Origin: Corinectria fuckeliana
Taxonomy: Eukaryota; Ascomycota; Sordariomycetes; Hypocreales; Nectriaceae
Reading direction: 5' to 3'
Length of the DNA stretch: 64,000 nt
Assembly: GCA_019137255.1 (NCBI GenBank)
Contig: WPDH01000003.1
Coordinates: forward strand, 181 to 64,180
Shown in pieces: positions 22,894 through 35,890 of this stretch. The notes beneath the pieces were generated by a model that worked only from the letters and a program-made list of their open reading frames with translations, ran no database searches and was not told the origin of the DNA. Every line of letters begins with the position of its first letter. The stretch's first letter is position 1. Position numbers and translations under genes: made by a program.

Positions 22894-25800
22894 GTTGCTT
22901 CCCAGAGTCTGCGTGGGGTACTACACGTCCACGTCCACACAACTGCCGCCGTCCAGTTCGGCACTGCGGGCGACGAGGGACCTAGCTCAACTCAAGACAG
23001 TTGAGCAACCAACAACCCAACCAACCAACAGCGGCGCGGCAGTTGGTAATTACCGACCTACCTAGTTTAAGGGAGGGGGGCACGTAACACAGCCTTAGGC
23101 CCACAACGGAGTTGAGAAGGAAAACCAGGCGTGATAACGTGGGTAAAGCGGTAGGCTGCGTCAGCGACGCCTGGCCTCACGAAACGGCGAGTGCATCTAC
23201 AGACGGCGGGAGTCGAAGAGCAGCAGTAATAGTTGGGAATAGGGATGTTGGCGGAGATGGGATGCGTAGACTGGTAGCTCGGTGGTAGGCGGCTTGTTGG
23301 GTCTTTGGCGGCCTAGTCTCGGGATCTTAGTGGAACAAACCAGCGTTGCGCCCCTTGAACGATGGGCAGGTCGATATGCTGGAGAGCAACAAAACTGGAA
23401 CGAGAGGGAAGAAGCTGAGGGCAGAGACAGACAAGATAAAGACAATGGTTATGCGCGAGGTATGAGTTGCGTCTGGGGTTGCGGCCTGGATTAGGAAGAG
23501 GCCGGGGTCCCGGATCACGGGACTCGGGAGATGAACAGGTAGGGCGACAACCGAGGCGGCAGATACAGATTAGAGAAGGATGGACGGAAGTGAGTGACTG
23601 TTTTAAGAGGGGCTGTGTGTTTTAGATGAGACGGCAAGGCAGAAAGACCAATTGGGTTGGTAAGGCAGAACGAGAACGAGAACGAGAGAGACAGAGATGA
23701 TAGACGGACCGGTGGGTGTGCGAGTGAGTGAGTGGATGAGCAACTAAGAGAGAGCAACATGCGCGCCTAGACTTCTGCCAGAGCATCTCGAGGTACCTCC
23801 CCTACCTACCTAGGTACTTGGGTGGCGTGTGTGAAACGTGGGACTTGGTGGGTGAATGAGGATGAGGCGCGAGGGGGTGGGTTCCAAGGTCGAATATTGG
23901 ACATGGGTCTGGGGATGCATGTAGGGATGGGCATGGGTGCGATGGGAGTGGGTATTGGATGGAGGGGACGAGAACGAGAATGAGGAGAAGACTCACTAAC
24001 TTGGATACATGAATTAGTATTACTTGGATTGAGAAGTAAAGAGGCATGACAAGATGGAGAAACACAAGAGAAAAGAAAGCTCAGCTCATTAACCCGATGA
24101 AGTCTCATCTTCATGTAAGCAGAATATCAGCAGAAGCAGAGAGATGAAATCAAGCAAAACCAGATAGAATACAAAATGCAGTGAGAGACAAGGGCCCAAG
24201 TGCGGCCGTACCGTAGTAGTCCGTAGTAACAAACCCCCCCTTACGTAGTAATTAGATAGACGGTGGACTAGAGAAGCATTACAAAGATCCCTCTAATACT
24301 AGATTGTGTACCATCGTTGACCAAAACCCCCGGATCCATTGACTGCCACCATCAGTCCATCGACCAGGGCCCCCTCCCCCTCCAAGCGACGCTCCAACGC
24401 ACCCCACCCTCCGACTACCGAATGCGTCGTCCCGTTGTCCATTTTTGATAAAATGAGAGAGAGCCCAGGGCAAATGCCTACCGGCCCCCGGAAATCGCAC
24501 AATCTAAGTAACCTAGTCAGTTGGCCCTGTGCCCCCTTCGCAACCACCTACACGCGCGGCGTGGGGGGGAGGGAAGGCGGGCAACCAACTGTCATGATGG
24601 CGCCAAAAGGGTTCAGTGGCAAACGGCCCCCTCAGCAGGAACCAGGGGCCCTATCTGTCTCTACCTTTAGCTCCGATCGAAAAGGGGACCGTCCGCCATC
24701 AGGGACGGAGTGGGCAGAATGGAGAATCATGACGACACCACCAGCTGAGGAAAAGTGCCGAGCCTCCCGCGCCGAGGGCGAGTGCAAGTATCTGCGAGCG
24801 CGCGTAATTCCAACCAACCCAACTTCCAATACGCAGCCTTTTGCGCTTCCCCGGTGGGCTCCTCTCCTCGGCGGCGCCAAGCCAACCACCGAAACGCAAT
24901 CTTCGAGCCCAGCTGCTTTACTGCACTCCGGAGTCCCCTTCCGTCCGATTGGGACTACTACTAATACACCCCACCTAGGGCCGAGGCGTGTTGCCGCCGC
25001 ATGGCATGATAGGAGGCCGAGGACCGAGGCGTCAAAACACGCCAATTCGATTCCAGCAGACGCAGGATTCATTTCCGTTCTTTTGTTTTTCTCACGCAGC
25101 GTCAGGGGTGGCAAGGGGTCAGGATCAGTTCTGCGCGTCTGCAACCTCTACGCATTGAGTGGCTTTTGCCTTCACTGCAGTTGTCTTCACTCAAGGGACT
25201 CTAAGAATAACCAGTCTTGGGGGAGGGAGGGCTACATGCATAGTAAAATGCCGGAAGGCCTACCCGCAATGTGGACTCAGCCTAATTAATAAACGACCTT
25301 GCGTCCACCCATGCTGCATCATGCATGCATCTGCATGCAGCGTCTTCGGACCGGCTGTCAAGCGCCGCCCTGTATCGAGACATGTGCTGCTGGTACTGCG
25401 TCCGTCCGAAGCCGTGGCAAGCCAAGCTTCAAGGTATCGTCCCCTGTGGGCAGAATACTTTAGACTCTTACCGAGGTATTCCCATCTCCAAGTCCGGCCC
25501 AGAGTGTTCGTCGTATTGTACAGTTCAAGCTCCTTGCAGGGACAGGCACGCGACGGTGCTGAACCACTCGGAACTTGAGGCTGGTTCGCTGGCCCAGGAC
25601 TGACTTCCCCCCTCGCCAGGCTGCCGAAGTCGTCATATCATCGTCGCCGTTGTCTACCTATCTCACCCAGGGACGCACGACGCCCGGAGCTCCCGTAACA
25701 ATGGAACATGAGCGCCACTTGGATCCTTCGCAAGCGTCACGCATCCTACCCGAACGTCGCAAATTTGGGCAGAAGTCGAAGTCTTCGCACAATTTACCGC

Positions 25801-27144
25801 CCTGAACCCTGCCCAACACAGTCACGAACTGGTTATTATTAGGCCTATCTAGTGTATTTCGTCTCCCGAGGCCTCGTTCACGACTAACAGCCAAATGCCT
25901 GATCTGTGGGCTTGTCAACGTTCACCTTCCCCAGACGGACAACGTTGAATCCTTCCGTCATTGGTGGCAACGCCACTAGTGGTCCAGTCCAGCGGTCTTG
26001 CGAGGCACGATGCAAAGCCACAATCCTTCGGGGCCTGAAACGCGGCAGTGCCTGTGTTAGCCGCCCCCAGATAAAGTCGGGACTGAGAATCCTTCCGTCT
26101 ATGCCTGCCGCGGTTGATGATGCCGGCAGTGCAAATCAAGGTAGTGTAATACCGTTCGCGTCAGAGGAGTGTATCTCGACGAGTCGTCGAGGGATCCGCT
26201 GCCATGGTAAGCGCTGGCACGGGTGAAAGTGCCGCGTTGGTTGCTCCGCTGCCGCCAACCCGATATTTGAGGATTGCTCGGCCAGCGAAGTCCTGGAAGT
26301 ACATGCATAGATCACAAGGTATAGGTGGGGAAAAGGAAGCAAAAATCACACAACAGTATAGGTCCCCCAGTCATCGCCAACACGAGATCTAGCTTACCGC
26401 TTCTAAGCACAAGTCAAGGTGGGCAGACGGGGAGCTTGTGAAAGCAAGCATGCTTTGCTCCGTACTGTTTCCCCACATTCTCCGAAGCTCCGTCCCCCGA
26501 AGCGCCGGAGTCCCTTTCTCCTTCTCGGCGCCTTCTAGTCGCTGGGCATATCAGTGCCTCCATCATGATGCCGCAAGTCGCCTTCCAATATTGCACTTCC
26601 GTTATTATACTCCAGTTACTCCAGCTAGCGTCGGCCAATAGAGTATGCTGTCTTGTCTACAAAAGTATGCTCTGCTGTAGATGGAGAGATACAGGCGCAG
26701 CCAGATCCTTGGGTTGACCACCGTTGAAATGAGCACTAACAGTCAAGTGATGAGCCGAGGGGCTTCCATTGTAAGAAATTGTGATTACGGCCATATTATA
26801 ATGTCCCTGATGCAAACAAAACCTGATGCAATGGGATGGGAATCTCTAACGCGTTCCAGATTCATAAAGCGGCAAACCGACCAGATGGGTAAAGGCAACT
26901 TGCGGATTTTTGTATTTGACCATCTCCCCTATCGCCGGCCGTTCCCATTTAAGAACCTCCGCGATCAAGTCAGGCTGGTTTCCATGTATCTCAGGTTCCT
27001 CATGACGAATGTAAATTGTTCGCTAGCTATCAGAAGCATATCTGAGACTTGTTTGGAAAAAGGCCTTGTTGTAGTGCGCTAGAATATTTTGGTGATGAGT
27101 TTGATACCCCTACACTCTAGTGGTGTATAGTACTGATTCAGAGC
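22894..27144. other. 4.2-kb gene-poor interval
   Basis: It contains the Zn2Cys6 promoter and long stretches with no supported gene. A 316-codon open frame at 24339-25289 (+) is present but lacks conserved features. Motifs such as CCTACCTACCTAGGTAC (about 23802-23818) and CGTAGTA occur. No repeats of note, RNA genes or terminal inverted repeats were found by eye. Confidence 0.5.
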
Positions 27145-27689
27145 TTAGCCAGGAAACTCCTTGGAAATCTCCTCAGCACCGACAGGAGTCATCTGCTCCG
27201 CGGGTTGCCAACTCTCTACATCGACGGGGTTGACTTTCTCGCCCGTCTGATGGTCCTTGTCAAATCCTCGGTCCTTGATCGGATCCGACGCGTTCGCGCC
27301 CACTCCCTCCAATCCATCCCCGACTCTGTTGCCTCCGTGGCCCTCTTGTCTTGTGCCGCCTTCGCTCGGGTGTCCATAACCCTTGTTGACGTCCGCCGAC
27401 GTAGAACCACCGATCGTCTCCGACGCAGCGGTTGAGTTCTGGTTCTCCCCTGCCACATACTGTGACTCAAAGCTTCGGTCTGTCGGGGCGCTGCCAGGCT
27501 TGTGTGTTTCAAGGTGGAACTCGGGCGCGCCTGCTTGGACGCCGGGAGCATGCTAGGGATTTGTGTGAGTAATGGAAATGCCACAAGATAAGAAGAACTT
27601 ACGCCCTTGGTTGTGAGAGGTTCTGAACGGGGAACCTTGCTCGAGAATTCGCCCGTGGCTGATGTTACGGAATCGGCGTTCACAGACAT
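27145..27689 (-). CDS. Small hydrophilic protein, possibly stress-related
   Basis: Exons 27603-27689 and 27145-27552 encode 164 aa. The 50-bp intron has donor GTAAGT and acceptor CTAG and is in phase 0. The protein is hydrophilic, rich in Gly, Glu, Ser and Asn, with no Cys, signal peptide or membrane helix, and ends VGAEEISKEFPG. It contains GHAPGVQAGAPEFHLETHKP near the intron junction. A TATA box (TTTATATAAGG) lies about 70 bp upstream of the ATG. The composition suggests an intrinsically disordered, stress-induced type of fungal protein; this is inference, and I recognise no named family. Confidence 0.7.
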
Positions 27690-27756
27690 TGTGATGGTTG
27701 TGCTGTAATTTCTGTGTGGATGAAGTGCTTACGTTTTGGTGAGAAGTCGAGAGATG

Positions 27757-27767
27757 CCTTATATAAA
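27757..27767 (-). promoter_or_regulatory. TATA box of the small hydrophilic gene
   Basis: TTTATATAAGG on the minus strand, about 70 bp upstream of ATG 27689. Strong TATA elements are uncommon in housekeeping genes and fit inducible expression. Confidence 0.55.
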
Positions 27768-27893
27768 GGTAGGAAGGTAGGTGCCTAGATATCTCTGACG
27801 TATATGTATGATGTCAGTGCCCAGCACCAGCATGACATCACCACCAATTAAGATCACCATCCTCACATCTCGATCCAGATCTTGCCATTAAGG

Positions 27894-28211
27894 TTAGATG
27901 CGTATTCTTTCGCGATGAGCAAGAGCAAATGGAGCAGCAGCAAATATTTCTCCAGTGATCGTGCGCGATGTCAACTGTCTAGTAAAGTTGGCGGGTTGTC
28001 GTCGGAGGTAACATCCGCCTATCTTCTTGTTGGATGAAACGTGGGTGCGCCTTGGGTCGAGGACGTCATAGGTAGTTCTATGTACCTTGATGCGACCAAT
28101 TGGAACCTGAATAAGGACTTGTCTTGGAGATCCAGATGACGTGACTTTGAAGCCGGCAAGGGGTTTCGTGAATGCCGTCGTTTCTAGCCTACCCTGCACA
28201 AGATGTGCCAT
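27894..28211 (-). CDS. Doubtful small ORF
   Basis: An ATG-initiated frame of 105 codons with a basic product and no recognised motif. Codon use is unremarkable and no intron is needed. It lies 200 bp upstream of the small hydrophilic gene and overlaps its probable promoter region. Kept only because it is the longest ATG frame here; most likely a chance ORF. Confidence 0.18.
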   Translation of the reverse strand: MAHLVQGRLETTAFTKPLAGFKVTSSGSPRQVLIQVPIGRIKVHRTTYDVLDPRRTHVSSNKKIGGCYLRRQPANFTRQLTSRTITGEIFAAAPFALAHRERIRI

Positions 28212-31200
28212 CTCAAGCTTTTGCCAACTGCCGGCATTCTGAGGTGTAACATGGCTAGCGACGATTTTAATTAGGTCAACAAACTAGGCTAATACTGTGT
28301 CCGTGTCAGGGCTTAGCAGAGGTCACAGTAAGGATGCTAGATTAGCTTCTTAAAAATGGACACAGAGTCACACTCCTAGTAGCGTTCCTGTTGTGTTGGG
28401 CGTCAGTGATTACGTGCGAGAAGTGCGAGAAGTGCGATTAGGCGTTAGTAGGAAGTCAGAATAACAAGCCAAGGTGTGGGAGCCAAGATGCCACGTTTCA
28501 GGTCATGAGGATGACTTTCAAGTCGATCCTATGGGCAATGGAGGCATCCGAGAGTAGTTTTCATTTCAAGATGTTGGCCCAACAGCACTCGTCCGAGCTT
28601 TCGAGGTGATGAGAGACATGCTTTTCAGAACGTCTCAGTCTCCTATGAAGAGTCGCCGAGTCATGACACCACTCGGCATTGTTTCCCCCGCGGATACGTC
28701 CATTCCAGTGAAAAGCGGGTAGGTCGCGGATAGAGTGAGACTTGGGATGACACTACGTAGTCTGGACCGTCGTCGCGGGAACGGCGACCTCCCCTGTGAG
28801 CCGTGCTTTCGGACGGCGTATGAACGACGGCAGCACTGAGAACTGACGTGGTCGGTTGAAGGGAATGGTTGTTTGACGCAGTGAACATACCAACTTTGAT
28901 GACTCCTGCTGTAACGTGCGTCTCGTGTCTATAATTGTGCGTAGTGTTTCGGCACGGCTTAAGAGAACTACACATGATGTCAGTGTGGTGAACTGAGGCA
29001 GTCTGACTGCTTGCCTTTTCGTAGTAGGGTATTAAGACATGTTGCATGGCGTTGAGATAGGTGAGCAGATGTGGCCTAAATGAAGAAATGTATCGTCAGC
29101 AAGGTACAGGGACGAGGTGGTCACTCTGGACCCCAAATGGTTTCCAGATCATGAGGATGCTTGAATGTAAGAAAGCTACCGAGTTCCAGAACGTGCGTGG
29201 TCTTGCTTAACCATTGAAATTACCTGCTATGAAATAACAGTATTGTCTCCAAACCGCACCGCCTCAAGCGTGCTTGATTCAAGCCAGACAGTCTTCAGTA
29301 CGCACCAAATCGGGGTGTAGGCGATCCTCCCCAGGGTTGCAAAGACGGATCATCGCCTAGCTCGGACAGTTGAGAGGCACACCTACCGACTTGCTGGTCC
29401 GCTGCGCACCAGGCTGATTATTGTTGCTCACGAGCCAGGTATGATGGCTATACTGAGAAGGAGGCTGTGCAGTCAGTCGGATAGAGATAAACAGTCTCGG
29501 CGTGAATGGCGGCCGCTGGGGGAATTGTGAATTGTGAATTGGTGACAGATGTCGATCCTTCATGCGAAGAGGCCTGAAAACTGGAGTGCACTGTCATACA
29601 CACTGTATTCGTACAGCGATGGTGCAACCAGCCACCCCTGCGGGATCGACTTTTCGGAGGGGACGGGTGTCGCACCAGCACCACAGACAAACAATGAAGC
29701 CCGGTTAGCACAGAGAACCGATGGGGACATGTGTCGGACAGTACAGCAACAGCCACAAGAAGAAGAGACTACCGCACTGTACCGTTTAGCTGGCGGTGGT
29801 GGTGTAATTAATCGCTCTTATTCAATTTACACCTTCGTGTCCGGCTGAATGTGGTGCTTTAAGCCGCTGGAATACAGTTCGTGAATTGCGTCAGCCACAA
29901 TGCCACACGCTGGCTTCCCCACGGCGATGGCGCACCTACCACACCTAAGGAAGGTACTTGGGTACGTCGTGCGAAGTACTCCACCATCGCACTAGTTCCA
30001 TCTTAGCACCTAAGTATCTTGGCATGAATCCAAGCTTTGCGTAACAAAGAATAACATGGAACTAGCGCAAGGAGTAGCGCAAGGAACAGTTGTCCGATTC
30101 CTTGATTCCTGATGGAGCGCTTCAATACAAGCCAAACGAAATCAAACCACCCCCAGCTTGCTTCGACACCCGCAAAACATACATATGCCACCCTGGGCTT
30201 GCTCCACGCCGACTCACCTTACGGGGCTTGGGGGCTTCTTTAAACACCCTGTCCAGCCTTGTCCAGCCTGGTCCTGGCAACCTGCCCTTGCACAGTGCGA
30301 TGAATCAAGGCCAAGAACCCCCCGGTCATTGCCCGCCCACCCTGGACGTCTGACCCGGCCCGTCCGCTCGCAACCATCGGCCTCCGGGTCGTCCGTCTTC
30401 TCTTTGTGTCCGACGATCGACACTTGCCAGTACGCCGTCGAGAAATAAGGGGTTTGGCTCCCTCGTGTCCTGCCAAAGCACCCGAAATCCGGGACCCCCC
30501 TCTAATAAGCCGCCTAGAACACCCGTTGCTGACGCTACGCACCTCGCCGCCTGAACCACCATACGAGACATTGCAATAATACGAGCCCCAAAAAAACAAC
30601 ACCGCACACTTCCACTTCTGCTGGTCCTCGTGTCTGCTCGTTTTGGAGAGGGCTGTGCTATGCTTGAGTTTGGCCTCGCACACACTTCGCTCGTTTGAGC
30701 GCCACTTGCGCGCCCGGGAATGGAGACTGAACTTGATGAGCCATCCGTCTGGGGGGTCACAATGTTCGCTCCAGTCAGAGCCAGGCCGTGGTACCTAAGT
30801 AATCATCAGGCACTGGCAGTCCAGGTTCCAGACTCAGGCCGTGTTATGCCCTGTCCCGCCCCCTGTTTGATGCCTCCACTTGGTGCTTGGTTGCTGGGCG
30901 GAGCTTGCGCTAAACTTGGCACCTCCCAGTCTTTCCCAGTTTTCCCACTGTGTTTTCGGCTCCCTTCCGGCGTGGCTCTGTGCATCCCCAGGCCGCCCCG
31001 TCCCTAACGAGACCCGCTATTTGCTCCATCAGGCACTGTACATGTACTAGCACACACTGGCTCGTTGCTCGCCAACGACCTCATCAACAACCCACTCCTC
31101 CTCCCAGCTGTTTCCAAGGTTTGGACATCCATTTTCACATTCACTAATTCCCTTGTGCCGTGTTTCGAATCCCCTCGTTGCAATCTGCGTGCTTTTCCGT

Positions 31201-31383
31201 TGCTAGTCGCAATCACACAGTTCACTCTTCCCTCGCTGACCGGCCCGACCACTTTTCCTCTTTCTCGAGGCGGAGTGCCCGCTGCTGAGATCGTAATCGG
31301 GCTTGTCACGTCACAGCCTCCTTCGTTCTTGGCTGCAGCTGCCTTATCACACTTTCGCCGCTGACGGCCCAGCGACCGCCGCC
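28212..31383. other. Gene-poor interval and GH17 promoter
   Basis: About 3.2 kb without a supported gene. Short direct repeats occur (GTGCGAGAA near 28415-28437, GAATTGTGAATTGTGAATTG near 29523-29542). The last kilobase is C/T-rich on the + strand and is probably the promoter and leader of the glucanase gene. Confidence 0.5.
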
Positions 31384-33607
31384 ATGCCGCAATACCGCAG
31401 CGGCCACGACGAGCGGGAGCCCCTCGATTCCTCCCATGACCACTACGAGTCTCCTTCGCGACATCCTGCTCCTCCCACCGAAAGCTACTCGCCCTCGCAA
31501 GCACCCTACTACGACGCTCCCCCGGTGTCCCGTTCCTATCACCCAAGCACCCACCCCGACTCGGTTTACAACCGCATGCCGCCTCAGGATAACTACAGTA
31601 GCCATTCCAACTCTGTACACTCCGGCTCTGCTAGCTACGACAGCCCGCGGCGCAGCTCGCCCAACCCGCCGCCCCCGGCCCACGGCGACAACTCATACTA
31701 CAGCAGAAGTGGAGGCGGAGGAGGAGGCAACAGAGGCAACGGAGGCAACGGAGGCAACGGAGGCAACGGAGGCAACGGAGGCAACCAAGTGTATGCTCAA
31801 CCCCCCTCCTACGGCATTACACCCGGCGCAGACAACTTCAGCCAGACTGCGTCCGGCGGCATGGCCGGCATTGCCTACAACGTTGCTGACCGGAACCCTC
31901 GCGATAGTGGCATGGATGCCATGCACAGCGGTGGCCAAGTTCCTCCGCCTCCCTCCCGTTCCCAGTACAATGCCCCTCCCCCTCACCTAGGGGCTTACTC
32001 GCCTCAATCGAGCTACGATGCTAGCTACGGCGGCGCTGGAGACTCGCACTCGAGCCTTGCCGGCCTCGGTGCCGCCGCTGTCCCGCCTGGTGCCCGCTCG
32101 CCACACCGCGCAGCCAATGATCCCTACGCCGACGATCCGTATCAAGGGTACAGTTCGAGAATTGCTGCTGGGACACATCACCTTGGCATCGTGAATCCTA
32201 ATGAAATTGAGGATGACGGGGATGATGGACTTAACTATCACAAGAGCCAACGAAACTCCATGCTGAGCCTTCCCCATTCGGAACGATCAAAGCGTGCGGC
32301 CGCTGCGGCTGCTGCGGCTGGTGGCGGCGCAGCTGCTGGTGGCCTTCTGGCTGCAGGTAAATAATTCACCTTTGTCCAAGTAAAGATACTCACTTGCTAA
32401 TCGAGTCGCAGGTCACCCCAGAGGAGGTGACTACGATGCAGCTGCATCACGAGAGAAGTCATCGGACTGGATGAACAAGAATGCAAGTAAAAACAAAAAG
32501 TGGAAATGGACGATTATCATCATCGTGTGTCTCGTCATCGTTGGAGCTATTGTTGGCGCCGTGCTTGGTAGCACACTTAACAACAAGAATGGCGGCGGCG
32601 AAAGCTCGAGCAGCGGCGACTCTGCGAAAGACGACGAAGCCAAGAATGGCGATCTTGGAATCAACAGCGCTGAAATCAAGAAGCTTCTCAACAATGCGGA
32701 CTTACACAAGGTGTTTTCCGGCATGGATTACACTCCTCTCAACACTCAATATCCCGCTTGTCTGCGCAACCCGCCTTCGCAGAATAATGTCACTCGCGAT
32801 GTGGCTGTGCTCAGCCAGTTGACAAACAAGATTCGACTGTATGGAACCGATTGCAATCAGACACAGATGCTCATTCATGCCATCAAAAAGTTGGAGCTGA
32901 AGGATACCAAGGTTTGGCTGGGTGTGTGGCAGGATGGCAACGAGACGACCAACGCGCGACAACTCGAGCAGATGTGGGATATCCTGGATGAATATGGTGA
33001 GGATCCATTTGAGGGCGTTATTGTCGCCAACGAGATCATCTTCCGCAAGGAAATGACTATTACAGAGCTAGGAACAGTTCTTGACGGGGTCCGTTCCAAC
33101 TTTACCAAGAAGGGTTTCAGCCTCCCCGTTGCCACATCCGATCTGGGCGATGACTGGACCTCGGCACTGGCCAAAGACAGCGACTACATCATGGCCAACA
33201 TCCACCCCTTCTTTTCCGGCGTAACAGCAGAGAACGCGGCTTCCTGGACTTACTCATTCTGGGAGAACAACAACGAGCAGTTCTGGAAGACAGACAAGGA
33301 CGAGAACATCATCTCCGAGACTGGCTGGCCGACTTCAGGTGGAAAGAGTTGCGGCGAAGCAACAAGCTGTACAGAAGGATCCGTCGCGGGCGTCGATGAG
33401 CTGAATACTTTCTTGGAGGGATGGGTGTGCGATGCCCTCAAGAACGGCACCAACTACTTCTGGTTCGAGGCTTTTGATGAGCCCTGGAAGGTCAAATACA
33501 ACGAGAAGGGCAAGGCGTGGGAGGACCAGTGGGGTCTGTTGACCGTGGACCGCAAGCTCAAGGATGGTGTCAAGATTCCCAACTGCAACGGCAAGACTGT
33601 CAGTTGA
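31384..33607 (+). CDS. btgC: Membrane-anchored GH17 glucan endo-1,3-beta-glucosidase
   Basis: Exons 31384-32356 and 32412-33607 (intron 55 bp, GTAAAT...GCAG, split Gly codon) give 722 aa. Residues 1-345 are a cytosolic Tyr/Ser/Pro-rich tail with a Gly-Gly-Asn tandem array. One membrane helix at about 357-378 (WTIIIIVCLVIVGAIVGAVL) follows a Lys-rich stretch, so a type II orientation with the enzyme outside is expected. The catalytic domain carries GH17 hallmarks: acid/base in VANEIIF (Glu532) and nucleophile in ISETGWPTSGG (Glu627). The architecture matches Aspergillus BtgC, which hydrolyses beta-1,3-glucan during cell-wall remodelling. ATG 31384 follows GCCGCC, a good context. Confidence 0.93.
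31719..31790 (+). repeat. GGAGGCAAC 9-bp tandem array in btgC
   Basis: About seven near-perfect copies of a GGAGGCAAC-type 9-mer encode repeated Gly-Gly-Asn in the cytosolic tail of the glucanase. Confidence 0.9.
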
Positions 33608-34360
33608 GGGCGAGTTCGCTTGATACGATAGCTGCATGGTGGACGACACGAGTGCGATGGAGTAGCTGGTTTTCTCGCACCAGATCGGCGGCCTGTGGGA
33701 CTTGCGACGATCATAAGGGAATGTCTGGGCTGGTTTGTGTCTGTCACTCCGTTTGGGGTCGACCTTTAGCAGTGTTGCATTTTGTGCTGCAGGTGCGAAA
33801 ACCTGCTTTTCATGGAGGTTCCACACGGGGATCCATGTTGGATACACCCAACGTGATATTTGGAATGTCCTTTGGCTGGTATTCGTTCTCGCAACGGAGT
33901 TTAGGAGCGCACGGTTATGGGTACAGTCCTGGTATTGTCTTTCGTAATCATGTAAGGAGGGACCAGACGAAGGGTATATTATGCAGAGATGGGCAAGGAC
34001 AAGGACATGGGATTAGTAAGGTTTCCTTTTACACACGGTATATAGTGTTGAGGCTTGCTGGCAAGATATGCAAAGCATGTGGACGGCGAAGATGAAGTTT
34101 TTGCAGATACTGTGAGTTCTTGTGTGACGTATGATCTAAATGCTTCTCATCTCAGTCTACCTATCCCGTTTTGACGAGTTGGCTCCATGACTTGCTGGAT
34201 CAACGGTGGTCCTCAGTCAAGACAATTCAGTCACGTCCGTTGCATCATGTCCGTTTCATCATCTTCATCCCAACACATCCCTTTCGCATGTTCCTGATAT
34301 CTTGTCCCTTTAACCCTGTCTCTCTCAACCTGTCTCGCTCTGCACCTTTCCATCCGACCC
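33608..34360. other. Convergent intergenic region
   Basis: 3' flanks of btgC (+) and of the minus-strand gene ending at 34361. No gene seen. Confidence 0.5.
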
Positions 34361-35288
34361 TTAGAAACTAGCCCACCTCATCATCTCATCATGCTCAGCG
34401 ACATCTGCCATGCCGGACGGCTCCGTCTTCTCCGGGGCCTCGGGACGCAGCTGCATGCAGAGGACCGAGACGACTTCGGAAAGATGGACGAGCTTATTCT
34501 CGGCGGCACGCAGCCGATTGCTCAGATTGCAGCGATCGCCTCGGCAGGCTGCCAGCTCGTCATACAGCGTCGTGTACTGGCGGCCGTTCTCCAGGAAGGG
34601 CGGGTCTGCTTCCGGCGCGGCGCACGGGATGGCGTCGTTGGCGAGGGACATGAGGTGCTGCAGTGGATGAGGCTGCTGGTGAGCGTGGTGATGGTGGTGG
34701 ATAGGGGGGACCTCCACGGACGGAAGCGAAGCGGGCATGGCGGCAGGAGCGTAGTTGGGGTTGGGGTTGGCATAAGCATTGACATTGGCGTCGCCTCCTC
34801 CGTTGAGGCTCGAGAAGATGTTTCCGTTTGGTGTCGGGCTGCGAGAACGAACTTCCCGCTTGGGAGGAATATCAGCCCCGGCCATGGCAGGCATAGCGGC
34901 GTTGTTGCACTCCCCTTCATTCATGGGGTTAGCCAGGTGGTTCGTCTCATCCATTGAGACGCGCTGCATGCTTTCGCGTTCGAGGTGCCGCTCAATCATG
35001 GTTTCGATGTTTGTATTGCTCATCTGCTTCCTACATCGACGTCTAGACATCTCTTTATCAGCAACACAGGAGGAGAAACAAGTCTCGAGCAGGGTGGACG
35101 GACCTCTTGTTTATGAGTGTTGTAAGGGCTTCTCGGAGCATGACGATGCGTGCCGGGTCGCTGGCCTCCATGTATTCGACTTTCCGCGCGGTGCGGTGGC
35201 AGCTCTGCCACATGGCCTGGTACTCGGCGTCGCGAGCGCGGACATCCTTGCGTTTCTTGGCGTCCATCTTGGCAGCGGCACGAGGCAT
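34361..35288 (-). CDS. Hypothetical protein with basic N-terminus and His run
   Basis: Exons 35104-35288 and 34361-35042 (intron 61 bp, donor GTCCGT, acceptor CTAG) give 288 aa. The first 70 residues are basic and probably helical (MPRAAAKMDAKKRKDVRARD; NKRRRCRKQMSN across the junction). The middle is Asn/Pro/Ala-rich with a run of five histidines, and the C-terminus has a leucine-rich helical segment (NLSNRLRAAENKLVHLSEVV) that could be a coiled coil. A basic region plus a distant coil hints at a nuclear protein, but I recognise no DNA-binding family. The donor is weak, so the junction is less certain. A long leader (35289-35850) precedes it. Confidence 0.68.
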
Positions 35289-35890
35289 TGTGGTGGTTGG
35301 TTGGCTGGTTGGTGAAGGTGGATGAAGATGGAAGGGACTGAAGGGGAAGAGTCGGGTCAGGCTCTGGCTAAGATGGGATGGTTGAAGCTTGGGTTGAGTA
35401 AAGCGTTGAAAGGAGTCAAGGTGTCGATGGGACAGAAGGTTGAAGACAGAGGCTTGCCGTGCGTGAGTGTTGTATAGTTGGCAAATGGCTGGGGGGGGTG
35501 GGTAAAGGCGTGCTGCCTTGCGTGCGGGCTGCGTGCAGAAAACTTCAAGGTCAATTAGGAAGATTGTCGAGTGTGAACTGAAATGTGAACATGGATGCAA
35601 ACGAATTTGCATTGACGGTTGAAGGATGAAAGAACGGCTGTTGTGAAGGTGTTGTGGGCGGATGAATAGCGTTGGGCATTGGCTAGGAGGTTGCGGACGA
35701 AGAGAGGTTTTGCTTTGGTGTGTAGGTACAACTGGGGATGAGAGAAGCTGTGTTTTGGGTTCTTGTTGACGACTGACAGTGAATCGGGCATGGAATTCGA
35801 GAGCTGGAGCGCAGTCCAAGGTTGGCTAGTAGTTAGATAGATGGTCAGCAATTACAGAGTGGAAGCATCAAATACTGTTCATAGCAGGCA
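35289..35890. promoter_or_regulatory. Promoter/leader of the basic hypothetical gene
   Basis: The minus strand reads as a C/T/A-rich leader. It lies between the start at 35288 and the 3' end of the SRR1-like gene at 35891. A long open frame on the minus strand through it seems incidental. Confidence 0.4.

Noticed and set aside
24339..25289. 316-codon open frame on the plus strand
   Set aside because: No recognisable domain, irregular composition, and overlapping open frames of similar quality on the opposite strand; most likely chance.
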